Below, piece by piece: positions 56,945 to 64,000 of a stretch of 64,000 nucleotides of DNA. The DNA is from Phormidium sp. FACHB-1136 (lineage in GTDB: Bacteria; Cyanobacteriota; Cyanobacteriia; Phormidesmidales; Phormidesmidaceae): contig NZ_JACJRS010000003.1 in NCBI RefSeq assembly GCF_014697375.1, positions 53,868-117,867 of the forward strand, written 5' to 3'. The stretch's first letter is position 1; each line of letters begins with the position of its first letter. Both the position numbers and the translations under genes were made by a program. Under the pieces are notes generated by a model, which did not search any database, was not told the DNA's origin, and saw only the letters and a program-made list of their open reading frames with translations.

Positions 56945-58534
56945 CTAGGCCGTTTCCGCTACCCGATCCGGCAGTCCCTCCAGCAGGGGGGCGAGGTCTT
57001 GCTTAAGCTGTCCGGCCCGGATGAATTCGGCGTAGGTGTCGGACTCGATAGCGAGCAGTTCTTCCCGCAGTTGATTGGAGGCGTAGCGCTGGAGTTCGGG
57101 GTGTTGGCTTTCCAATTTGGCTAGCTTTTCCTTCACTGCCTTGAGCTGGCCCTCCACCAAGGCCCGCTGATAGGCGACGAATTCCAGGTCGAATTCCTGG
57201 TTGTCCTGGATCTCTTCAATACGTTGCAGCACCCGCGTTAGGGCCACCCGCTGGGCGCTCATCTGTTGGTACTCCACCCGCAGGGGTTGGTCGCCCAGAA
57301 GGTTGAGGGCTTCTAGCAGGGGTTTGGTGGTCAAGCCCTGCACCAACAGCGTAAACAGCATCACCCCAAACACAATGCCGATGACTTCTTGGCGGTCGCC
57401 GAGTATCGCTGGGACACTCAGGGCCAGGGCCACTGATACTGACCCCCGCAACCCGCCCCACCAGAGTACGGTTTGACCCGCCAGTGGCAAATCCATATTC
57501 GGCCCCGTGATGGCGTTGCTGAGGGCACCCAGACCGTAGATGCTGATCGCCCTCGCCACCAGCATGATCACAATGGCGACGAAAATCTTGTCTAGGTTGG
57601 CCAGTAGTCCGGCAAATTCTACCTGGTCACCAATCAGCAAAAAGACAATGGAGTTGATGAAAAAGGAAACAAATTCCCAAAACTCCGACACCACCAGGCG
57701 AGTACGGGGGTTCATGCCAATGCGGGAGCCAAAGTTGCCTAAAATCAGCCCCGTTGTCACCACAGCGATCACGCCCGATCCGCCCAGTTCCTCTGCCACC
57801 AGGTAGGTGCCATAGGCGGAAACTAGGGTGAGGGACTGCTCCACTAGGGGGATATCAAACCGCTGGGTGAGGAAGGACAGGCCAAAGCCAATCAGCCCGC
57901 CAATGCTAATGCCCACCCCCACAAACACCAAAAACCGGGCCACGGTAACGGCTGCATCCAGTTGTTCCAACCCCAGGGCCAAGCCCAGCAGCAGGTTAAA
58001 GGCTACTACCGCCACGCCGTCGTTGAACAGGCTTTCCCCTTCCATAACGGTGGTGAGTTTTTTATCGACGCCCAACTCTCGAAACAACGCCACCACCGAT
58101 ACCGGATCCGTTGCGGAAAGGCTGGCCCCCACCAGCAGTGCCGTGGCCAAGGAGGCTCCGGCAAAGGCTTGCAACCCCCACACCAAACTACCTACGCAGA
58201 TCACCACCCCAAAGACGGCATAGAGCACTACGGGCACCGCATACTGTTTCAGGCTCTTCCAGTTCAGGTTCCAGGCCGCCTCAAACAGCAGCGGCGGCAG
58301 AAAAATAAACAAAATGAGTTGGGGCGAGAGGTTCACGAGCCGCACATCCACCAGGGCCAACCCCAATCCCACCAGCAACAGCAGCAGGGTATAGGGAATA
58401 TTCCGCAAGACGCTGAACATCCGCGACAGGGTGGCCACCCCCAGGGAAACCGACAGCACCAGACAAAATTGGCGCAGGTGGGCCTCAATACTGGGATCCT
58501 CCAGCATTGATTCAACGGCAAGTAAAAGACTCAT
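56945..58534 (-). CDS. Na+(K+)/H+ antiporter of the CPA1 (NhaP/NHE) family
   Basis: 529 residues: twelve or so membrane segments up to about 420, then a cytosolic helical tail (about 430-529). The ion-binding core is visible as LSATDPVSVVALFRELG (Thr-Asp) and EGESLFNDGVAVVAF (Asn-Asp), as in NhaP/NHE exchangers. The charged tail with LKAVKEKLAKLESQHPEL may regulate. Serves pH and salt homeostasis; the exact ion cannot be told. Confidence 0.92.
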   Translation of the reverse strand: MSLLLAVESMLEDPSIEAHLRQFCLVLSVSLGVATLSRMFSVLRNIPYTLLLLLVGLGLALVDVRLVNLSPQLILFIFLPPLLFEAAWNLNWKSLKQYAVPVVLYAVFGVVICVGSLVWGLQAFAGASLATALLVGASLSATDPVSVVALFRELGVDKKLTTVMEGESLFNDGVAVVAFNLLLGLALGLEQLDAAVTVARFLVFVGVGISIGGLIGFGLSFLTQRFDIPLVEQSLTLVSAYGTYLVAEELGGSGVIAVVTTGLILGNFGSRIGMNPRTRLVVSEFWEFVSFFINSIVFLLIGDQVEFAGLLANLDKIFVAIVIMLVARAISIYGLGALSNAITGPNMDLPLAGQTVLWWGGLRGSVSVALALSVPAILGDRQEVIGIVFGVMLFTLLVQGLTTKPLLEALNLLGDQPLRVEYQQMSAQRVALTRVLQRIEEIQDNQEFDLEFVAYQRALVEGQLKAVKEKLAKLESQHPELQRYASNQLREELLAIESDTYAEFIRAGQLKQDLAPLLEGLPDRVAETA

Positions 58535-58689
58535 AGGGGCGCGTCCTGAGGTAAACAGCCAGGGGCAATGCTCTACACAAACCGCCCAGCCCCATCAACA
58601 AGGGTAGGCACAGGCAAGATAGTCTAAGCCAAGGGTATTCGACAAGCCCCCAGCGGGTTCGATGCCTTCCATTTTTGTCGCTCTCATCC

Positions 58690-59142
58690 TCAGAGGCGCA
58701 GCGCTTTCAAGACGTCTCTAGGACGTGCTAGAACAACATCGGGATAGCGATCTCGGTAATGAACGAACATATAGCGCTCATACTCATACCAGTGCATTTC
58801 TCCTTTTTCCTGGTTGCAGGGGTAACAAATAACCCATAGGTTTCTAAAGTCTAGAGACAACCAGGGATATTGTGCTCTGGGCAGCTTATGGTCAATACTG
58901 CGGCCTTTGAACTGGCTAAAATAGTCGCCACAGACGGGGCATTGTCGATCAGAGTTATCTCGCACCCATTGGCGACTTTCCTCTGTAGTACCACAATCAT
59001 GATTACCATTGATATATCGCCAGCGATCAAACTCGCGATATTTTTCTAAGTCTTTATCCGTTAGGCGATGATAACGATAGTTGCCAACCTTATCCGCTAA
59101 ATTAAAGAGTTCTTCCAACGAGTAATCTTTCTGGAAATCCAT
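58690..59142 (-). CDS. HNH endonuclease-like protein of a three-gene cassette
   Basis: 150 residues from ATG 59140-59142 (MDFQKDYSLEELFNLADKVG); a TTG 22 codons earlier is possible. C-terminal half is an HNH domain with zinc pairs CPVC and CYPC and the active SIDHKLPRAQYPW between them, and Asn in the CNQEKG part. The N-terminal SLEELF...AD..GN motif recurs in the protein encoded just upstream. Third gene of a cassette on the minus strand. AT-richer than both neighbours. Could be a defence nuclease or a homing-type nuclease; no intron or intein is seen. Confidence 0.75.
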   Translation of the reverse strand: MDFQKDYSLEELFNLADKVGNYRYHRLTDKDLEKYREFDRWRYINGNHDCGTTEESRQWVRDNSDRQCPVCGDYFSQFKGRSIDHKLPRAQYPWLSLDFRNLWVICYPCNQEKGEMHWYEYERYMFVHYRDRYPDVVLARPRDVLKALRL

Positions 59143-59258
59143 GGGTTTTACGAAGGTTGACACAACACGGGAATCTAGCCATGAAGCTTTCAGGCAATGG
59201 CCAATCAACAGATCTATCGCTTCTGCCTTTTGGTTTTGCTGATCTTTGTAAATTGAGG

Positions 59259-59642
59259 CTACCGAGGACGAAAGTCTATCATTTCAGGCTCTTCCTCTGG
59301 AAAATGACGATCAATTTTTTGGGCAATACTTTCTACCGTTGTACTAAGGTCTTGCTGAAAAGTGTTGATTTCTTCAGGGGTTTGATATTTGTTGCCAATG
59401 CGATCTGCTTCCAAGAACAGTTCCTCCAGGGATAGATCATCTTCTTTGTGAGTATCTAAGAAGCTATTGATTTCCTGATGAAGGTGAATAACATTATCCC
59501 AGCCCACATTTTTGTAGCGATGATTCTTTAGCCAGACTTGATTTGCCTTAGATAACAGCTTTCTGCGTCGGGTGTTAGAACTTTGCAACTCTCGATAGGT
59601 TAGGCCATCAAATAATCGCCTTTTATTGGATTTACTCGCCAT
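59259..59642 (-). CDS. Unassigned small protein with SLEELF motif, middle of HNH cassette
   Basis: 127 residues. N-terminus is basic (MASKSNKRRLFDGLTYRELQSSNTRRRKLLSKANQ at its start, notable for RRRK), as in DNA-binding proteins. The C-terminal half has DDLSLEELFLEADRIGN, similar to the start of the HNH protein encoded next. Starts four bases after the stop of the coiled-coil gene, so the two are translated from one mRNA. No known family is recognised. Confidence 0.65.
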   Translation of the reverse strand: MASKSNKRRLFDGLTYRELQSSNTRRRKLLSKANQVWLKNHRYKNVGWDNVIHLHQEINSFLDTHKEDDLSLEELFLEADRIGNKYQTPEEINTFQQDLSTTVESIAQKIDRHFPEEEPEMIDFRPR

Positions 59643-59646
59643 AGTT

Positions 59647-60231
59647 TTATCCCAATGTCCATTTCAAGAGGCGGATCATGGCCTTACGCAATTCGCTATC
59701 TTCGTAGCGCAAGAGTTCATCAATATCACGGGCTAGGCGCAGACGAATTTGATCAACGATGATCTTTAGGGCTTTATTATCCTTTTGTAAACGCTCGTTA
59801 GCATTCTCTAATTCGTCGTTGCGAGTAGTCAAGGTTTGCACCTCTGACTCTAGGGTTTGATTTCGTTGTTTTAGTACCTCAATTTTGCGCTGAAGTTCAG
59901 CCTCCTCTGCCGCTAGATCACCTTTGTGTTGGTCAAGTCGTTCATTTTTAGCTTCCTGTTTAGCAATCGATTCTTCTAGCTGCTGATACTCACGTGTGAG
60001 TTGTTCTAGCTTTTTGGCAGCGTTTTCACGTCGTTTGCCTAGATTGCGGTTATTGCTAGAAAGTTCGTGATTTTTCTTAACAAAGGCTGTGACCAATTCC
60101 CTCGCGGCGGGTTGATCGTTTAATACCACCACCAACTTCGCACAGTCCTCTCGACTGAGAGATTGGGTGACATTTTTGTTGATGCCGTGGCGATCCTTGA
60201 GGATCGTTTGTAGGTCAGCCTTGGATTGCAT
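59647..60231 (-). CDS. Long coiled-coil protein, first gene of HNH cassette
   Basis: 194 residues. After an N-terminal globular part (1-55: LQTILKDRHGINKNVTQSLS), residues 60-155 form an uninterrupted heptad coiled coil rich in Glu, Lys, Gln and Leu (ELSSNNRNLGKRRENAAKKL onward). The last 35 residues are a compact helical end (LRYEDSELRKAMIRLLKWTLG). No ATPase motif, so it is not an SMC protein. Starts a co-directional set with the SLEELF protein and the HNH protein. Role unknown. Confidence 0.68.
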   Translation of the reverse strand: MQSKADLQTILKDRHGINKNVTQSLSREDCAKLVVVLNDQPAARELVTAFVKKNHELSSNNRNLGKRRENAAKKLEQLTREYQQLEESIAKQEAKNERLDQHKGDLAAEEAELQRKIEVLKQRNQTLESEVQTLTTRNDELENANERLQKDNKALKIIVDQIRLRLARDIDELLRYEDSELRKAMIRLLKWTLG

Positions 60232-60319
60232 GGGGAATGAGTGAATCTGGGAGCACAGCCTGCTGAGGTTAGTGTACCCAGGCGGTGAGCGGGATCACAC
60301 TTAATCCATGAATTTCATC

Positions 60320-61666
60320 CTAAATCCCCAAAATTAGGCGGGCGATGTTGAGGTAGATTAGCACCCCCAGCACATCGACGGCGGTGGTGATGAAGGGGGC
60401 CGACATCAGGGCCGGGTCAAACTTGAGGGCTTTGAACAGGAAAGGAAGGGCAGCTCCGGCGAAGGTGGCGATGAGGGAGATGGCGATCAAGCTGAGTCCT
60501 ACCGACAGTGCGACGCCCAGATTGCCCTCTAGGAAAAAGGCCCACAGGGTGACGGCACTGCCCAGCAACAGGCCCAAAATCAGGCCCGCTAGGGTTTCGC
60601 GCCCGACGATGTAGGCCATGTCGGAGGGTTGCACGTCCTCGGTATTGAGGCCGCGAATTACCACGGTGGAGGACTGGGCACCGACGTTGCCCCCAGCTCC
60701 GATGAGTAGGGGAATAAAGGCGGTTAGGATCACCACCTGCTGGAGCAAATCCTCCTGGCCCTTGATCACCGCACTGGTGGCGGTATTCGTCACCAACAGC
60801 ACCAGCAGCCACACCACTCGCTTGCGGGCCACGGTGAGCAGGTTGGTTTCAAAGTAGTCGTCGCCAACGGATTGCACCCCCCCGGCGGTGTAGATGTCTT
60901 CGGTGACTTCCGCCTCAATCACATCCATCAGGTCATCCACGGTGACGATGCCCACCAGGCGCAGTTCGCGATCCACCACGGGCAGGGCCAAAAAGTCGTA
61001 GTGCTGAATCAGCAGGGCCGCTTCCTCTTGGTCGGTGTCGGTTTTCACAAACACCACCTCCTCGGTCATGATCTCCTCAATCAGTTGCTCCGGCTGGGCA
61101 ATCACCAAGTCGCGCAGGGAGAGGGTGCCCAGCAGGTGGCGGGAATTGTCAGTGACGTAGAGGGTGTAGATGGTTTCGGAACTACGGGCCAGACGACGGA
61201 TGCGATCCAGCGCTTGGGCGGCGGTGAGGCTGCCCCGCAGGGTGACAAACTCCGAGGTCATGATCCGTCCGGCGCTTTCGTCCGGGTAGCCCAGCAGCAG
61301 GGCGGTGGCGTTGCGTTCGGCGGGGCTCATATCCACCAGCAGCCGTCGCACCACTTTGGCGGGCAGCTCGTCAAACAATCGCGCCCGGTCGTCCGGCGAC
61401 ATCCGGTCTACAATCTCCAACACCTCCGGGTGCCGAAATTCCATCAGCAAATTCTGCTGCACCCGGCTGGGTAGATATTCATAAACCTCAATCGCCTCAT
61501 CCTTGGGCAGCAACCGAAAAGCCACCGCCTGAAAGGTATCGGGCAGTTCGTCAATCATCTCGGCCACATCGGCGGGCTGCATGGGAATCAGCATGGCCCG
61601 CACGGCGTCGAAGCTACCGTCTTCCAAAAGTTCCTGTAGCGATGCTTGGGCTGCGTCTTGAACCAT
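60320..61666 (-). CDS. mgtE: Magnesium transporter MgtE
   Basis: Mg2+-gated channel. 448 residues from ATG 61664-61666, which has GGAG six bases before it. Order: N-terminal MgtE helical domain (LPDTFQAVAFRLLPKDEAIEVYEYL, words LLPKDEAIEV), two CBS domains about 130-250 (IMTSEFVTL, IMTEEVVFV), plug helix, then five membrane segments with the pore word GAGGNVGAQSS and TTAVDVLGVLIY. All parts are present. No Mg-sensing leader is recognised in the spacer upstream. Confidence 0.95.
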   Translation of the reverse strand: MVQDAAQASLQELLEDGSFDAVRAMLIPMQPADVAEMIDELPDTFQAVAFRLLPKDEAIEVYEYLPSRVQQNLLMEFRHPEVLEIVDRMSPDDRARLFDELPAKVVRRLLVDMSPAERNATALLLGYPDESAGRIMTSEFVTLRGSLTAAQALDRIRRLARSSETIYTLYVTDNSRHLLGTLSLRDLVIAQPEQLIEEIMTEEVVFVKTDTDQEEAALLIQHYDFLALPVVDRELRLVGIVTVDDLMDVIEAEVTEDIYTAGGVQSVGDDYFETNLLTVARKRVVWLLVLLVTNTATSAVIKGQEDLLQQVVILTAFIPLLIGAGGNVGAQSSTVVIRGLNTEDVQPSDMAYIVGRETLAGLILGLLLGSAVTLWAFFLEGNLGVALSVGLSLIAISLIATFAGAALPFLFKALKFDPALMSAPFITTAVDVLGVLIYLNIARLILGI

Positions 61667-61762
61667 AGCCATCTCCTGCCCCAACGCTTGTTAAGATAGC
61701 CTACATCGGTTCCCAAACCCCTTAACCCCTCGTTTATGTTTGGGCCTAGCGCTAACCCAGTT

Positions 61763-62768
61763 ACGCAATGTGCAACTAATCCAGCCGGGGAATCACTGAG
61801 TAATAATACTGCTGAACTGAAGCCAAGGACGGCCCTGCGGGTGGTTCAGCCAGATCATGACGGTATGGGCGAGGATTTTCCGGGCTAAGCGACGGGGCAG
61901 ATGCCACAGGTCACGGCTGGAGACGCGCTCAATATCAAACCAATGGCACAGATGGCCCATGACGGTTTCAACCCCTTGGCGGTGATGACTGAGCAGGCGA
62001 TTGAAGTCAGGGTGGTAGGTGTGCATTGTTTTCCGTTGAGGTGTCATCAACGGAAGCCCTTGGTGCGCCAACTGAGTGGTTAAGCTTTGGCGGATATAGC
62101 CTTTATCGCCGAGCAGCAAGCCTTCAAGACCAATGACGAGTTCAGAACATCGCGTTCGTCAACGTTGGCCGGAGTGACCGCTAGCCCTAGGACAGCCCCT
62201 TGAGCACTGATGAGTAGATGCCCTCGAAACCCATAGAAGGTGCTGAGCTTGGTGGCCGAGCGGCCAAAACTCGCACTCCCCTGGAACCCCCGAGCCTGGG
62301 GTGCCCGCTTAAAGCCACAGACAGGCATCGGGAAACCGTCAATCAGATAGAGGGCTTGCTGGTCAGCCCCCAGGGCTTGAATGAGCCGCTGATGCACCCG
62401 TTGTTTGTACTGCCAGAGGTTGGCCGCTTGCCGGATAAAAGTACTGCGATGGCCAAGGCCAGGGAACCAGGGCTGCCAATGACGACGAAAATACCGCCCA
62501 ATGGCGCTGTCATCGGGATGACCCAGAAACTCCCCCACCATTGCCAGCGTCAGGACTTCGCTATCCCTGAGACCAGGGGCAAAGCCCCGACCAAGAGGGG
62601 GATACAGGGTCAGTAACGTTTCGAGATGGGCGTCAACGCACAAGTAGACCGCAATGATAAACTCGTCGATATTGAACATGGCTTTGTCTTCATGAAACGG
62701 CTAGACTCCTTGATAGCTCTAGCCTTGGGAGACAAAACCTTTTCTTTGAAATTAGTTGCACATCGCGT
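61763..62768 (-). mobile_element. IS982-family element with frameshifted transposase
   Basis: ACGCAATGTGCAACTAAT at 61763-61780 and its complement ATTAGTTGCACATCGCGT at 62751-62768 differ at one base and form 18-base terminal inverted repeats. About 1006 bases in total, the usual IS982 size. I found no convincing target duplication. It sits between mgtE and an HNH remnant whose last codon is 8 bases from the right end. Confidence 0.85.
61793..62679 (-). pseudogene. IS982 transposase, one frameshift
   Basis: Starts MFNIDEFIIAVYLCVDAHL at 62679. Catalytic Asp is in LYLIDGFPMPVC; the frame continues to VDERDVL, then shifts near 62145, where loss of one base after GTTCTG breaks the reading. The rest is in another frame (GLEGLLLGDKGYIRQ with the second Asp and HHRQGVETVMGHL with Glu). 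There is no A-run or other slippery word at the break, so a programmed shift is unlikely. Every other part looks intact, so the lesion is recent. Confidence 0.88.
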
Positions 62769-62775
62769 TACTAGC

Positions 62776-63000
62776 CTAATTGGAAGGATGAAGCCCTGCC
62801 GATGCTAGGAGACGCCACAAGTTAACAACGCCGGGACGGTTCAAGGCCAAGGATTGAACCGTGGCGCGACTGCAAGGGGTACTTCCGATCAGTTGGGTGA
62901 CATCGGCATCCCAGGCAAAGTGTTCATGCCAAGGTTGCTGACGAGGGTTGAACAGGTCAACCTCTTGACTGGTCAATGGATCAACTCCCGTCGTTCTCGC
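62776..63000 (-). pseudogene. C-terminal remnant of a cyanobacterial HNH endonuclease gene
   Basis: From just after the stop of the neighbouring gene the frame reads TTGVDPLTSQEVDLFNPRQQ and goes on with PWHEHFAWDAD and RATVQSLALNRPGVVNL to a stop at 62776. This is the tail that follows the HNH core in a common cyanobacterial family. The HNH core with its Cys pairs and His is wholly missing, and no start codon suits. The lost N-terminal part is probably due to a deletion. Neighbour order (small protein, then HNH) matches intact loci that I remember. Confidence 0.78.
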
Positions 63001-63360
63001 TCAGGCGACATGGAACGGTGGTGCTGACGATACCAGTTGACGGTTCAGACTACTTAGGTCAAGGTTTCTCAGCTTGGCCAAATTCATCAAGGCTTCTAAT
63101 CGTTCCGCCCGATCTTGCTCTAGCCGATCTTCGTATTGAATAAGCTCCTGATGTTCCGCCTCAGAGAGTTCACACCATTCGCACCGTTCCCGTAAATCCT
63201 CTAGACGGGCTTGATCGAAATCGCCTGAGGGATGGGATTCGGAGGGTGGCGAAATCGGCTCCGCTAACACCTCCAGCAGTTGCACCACCGCCGCCAGTTT
63301 GGTGTGTGGCAGTTGGTCAAGCAGCGCCATCGCCCGTTGCCGTATATCAGTGGAGGACAT
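63001..63360 (-). CDS. Small conserved cyanobacterial protein paired with HNH genes
   Basis: 119 residues from ATG 63358-63360, preceded by AAGGGG. Helical and acidic: MSSTDIRQRAMALLDQLPHT, a variable middle, then LRERCEWCELSEAEHQELIQYEDRLEQ, quoted by its core CEWCELSEAEHQ, and an ending PFHVA. It resembles small proteins that precede HNH genes in many cyanobacteria and look like antitoxin-type regulators. Here its HNH partner is reduced to a remnant. It looks intact. Confidence 0.7.
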   Translation of the reverse strand: MSSTDIRQRAMALLDQLPHTKLAAVVQLLEVLAEPISPPSESHPSGDFDQARLEDLRERCEWCELSEAEHQELIQYEDRLEQDRAERLEALMNLAKLRNLDLSSLNRQLVSSAPPFHVA

Positions 63361-63407
63361 GATACCCCTTGAAAAGCTTGCTGCCATGCCACGCGGTTGT
63401 CAAATAT

Positions 63408-63566
63408 CTATAGCGACTGGTCAGTACCTTCAGATAAAGCTGCCGAATCGCTGGTACCCACCGCCACCTGGCCAAAAATCGGCAGTGGAATAAACCAGGT
63501 TGCCGTGTAGTTTGCCGCCAGGGTCGCCAGGACGTAAATTGCACCGTTGATGAGGGATTTATGCAT
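63408..63566 (-). pseudogene. N-terminal fragment of a VUT-family (queuosine-precursor transporter-like) gene
   Basis: On the minus strand from the ATG at 63564-63566: MHKSLINGAIYVLATLAANY, then TATWFIPLPIFGQVAVGT, the first membrane helix and loop of VUT/YhhQ-type transporters; after that the similarity ends, and a stop comes 14 codons later. The full protein has about 200 residues, so only a quarter remains. Family call is from the motif. Confidence 0.6.
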
Positions 63567-63669
63567 CGATAAACTGTCGAAATTCTTCGAGGGTGGGCTC
63601 GCTGGCTTGATGGCGTTCTAGAGTATAGTCGCCGCTGCCAATTTCAAGCTACTGAAGAAAACGCACCAT
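63559..63669 (-). pseudogene. Tiny frame with an internal TAG, upstream of the VUT fragment
   Basis: Minus strand: ATG at 63667-63669, six codons, TAG, then LEIGSGDYTLERHQASEPTL and EEFRQFIDA to a stop that overlaps the VUT start (ATGCATAA). It looks like the end of a small protein gene with a nonsense mutation, or of a gene cut by the IS630 copy upstream. I do not recognise the family. Confidence 0.35.
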
Positions 63670-63683
63670 AAGCTGATATGCAT

Positions 63684-64000
63684 TTAAATTGCATTGATTG
63701 TGTTTCCTTTATTTTTGATCTTGCGATCCCAGTTGATGACAAGCTGCCCTTCGTTCAATAGGTTATGAACAAGCGCTTCTAAATCCTCAATCGACTCAAA
63801 TAGACGATTGGCAATGAATTCCTTTGCAGAGTGCCAAACTAACTCGATTAAATTATAGTCCGGACTGTAGGGTGGCAGAAATTCTAAAACAATGTTGGGC
63901 ATCTCCTTCGCTATCTTCTCTAGAATCTCTGCCTTTTTATGAATACTTGCATTGTCTAAAATGATAAGAATCTTAGGGCCATCCTGCTCAAAGTCTTCAA
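63684..64000 (-). CDS. IS630-family transposase, C-terminal part (cut by window end)
   Basis: The frame is open from 64000 down to a stop at 63684 and gives the last 104 or so residues. Second catalytic Asp is in ILIILDNASIHKKAE, the Glu in LPPYSPDYNLIELVWHSAKE, as in DDE_3 transposases of IS630. C-terminus KIKNKGNTINAI is normal for the group. AT-rich compared with the chromosome. Whether the gene is whole cannot be judged; no terminal repeat is seen inside the window. Confidence 0.88.
   Translation of the reverse strand, partial: EDFEQDGPKILIILDNASIHKKAEILEKIAKEMPNIVLEFLPPYSPDYNLIELVWHSAKEFIANRLFESIEDLEALVHNLLNEGQLVINWDRKIKNKGNTINAI

Noticed and set aside
58650..58680. GGTTCGATGCC looks like a tRNA T-loop
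   Set aside because: No acceptor or anticodon stem can be formed around it. I saw no tRNA or rRNA gene in the window.
59647..60231. Could the coiled-coil protein be an SMC/RecN-type ATPase?
   Set aside because: It has no Walker A or B motif and is only 194 residues long.
61793..62679. Could the IS982 transposase use programmed frameshifting?
   Set aside because: No slippery A-run or similar signal is present at the shift, and the family normally has a single frame.

Overview
The window is chromosomal DNA of an oxygenic cyanobacterium. It carries psaA and psaB (photosystem I core), ndhD and ndhS (photosynthetic NDH-1), ycf35 and ycf46 homologues, a biliverdin reductase of the bilin pathway, a high-light-inducible protein, and several repeat types typical of cyanobacterial intergenic DNA (heptamer arrays, CCCCCTAAATCCCCC-type hairpins, GGTGGGCA hairpins, AGAAACCCGGTTTCT boxes). 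Base composition is fairly GC-rich. I cannot name the genus from sequence alone; a filamentous, Leptolyngbya-like lineage would fit but is a guess.

Layout. 0-2.3 kb: end of an unknown gene and ftsH. 2.26-11.9 kb: a defence island of seven co-directional genes (hsdM, hsdS, hicA, hicB, a Septu-like PtuA ATPase, a PtuB-like HNH nuclease, hsdR). It is bracketed by a 191-bp direct repeat that duplicates the 3' end of ycf35 and the leader of ftsH. 11.8-21.8 kb: ycf35, ycf46, a ribbon-helix-helix gene, recQ, glyS and a type-2 NADH dehydrogenase. 22.2-24.5 kb: a merR, thioredoxin and permease operon, probably for metal or metalloid response. 24.9-29.6 kb: glgX, a ferritin-like protein, an anti-sigma kinase-like protein and pepP. 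30.2-35.1 kb: psaA-psaB. 35.6-36.8 kb: a decayed IS4-family element and a gene remnant. 36.9-58.5 kb: mostly housekeeping genes (pyrC, ndhD, an ABC exporter, bvdR, xth, leuD, cysH, ndhS, ftsW, a cation/proton antiporter). 58.7-60.2 kb: an AT-richer three-gene cassette (coiled-coil protein, small protein, HNH nuclease). 60.3-61.7 kb: mgtE. 61.7-64 kb: a gene graveyard with a frameshifted IS982 element, an HNH remnant, a VUT-family remnant and an IS630 transposase running off the end.

The most striking part is the island. A complete type I restriction-modification locus is split by a toxin-antitoxin pair and an ATPase/HNH pair, in one tightly packed transcription unit, and was inserted between ycf35 and ftsH with a tell-tale duplication. 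The second most interesting part is the unassigned coiled-coil/HNH cassette at 58.7-60.2 kb, whose two downstream products share an SLEELF motif. All functional statements are by recognition of motifs and families; no database search was run.
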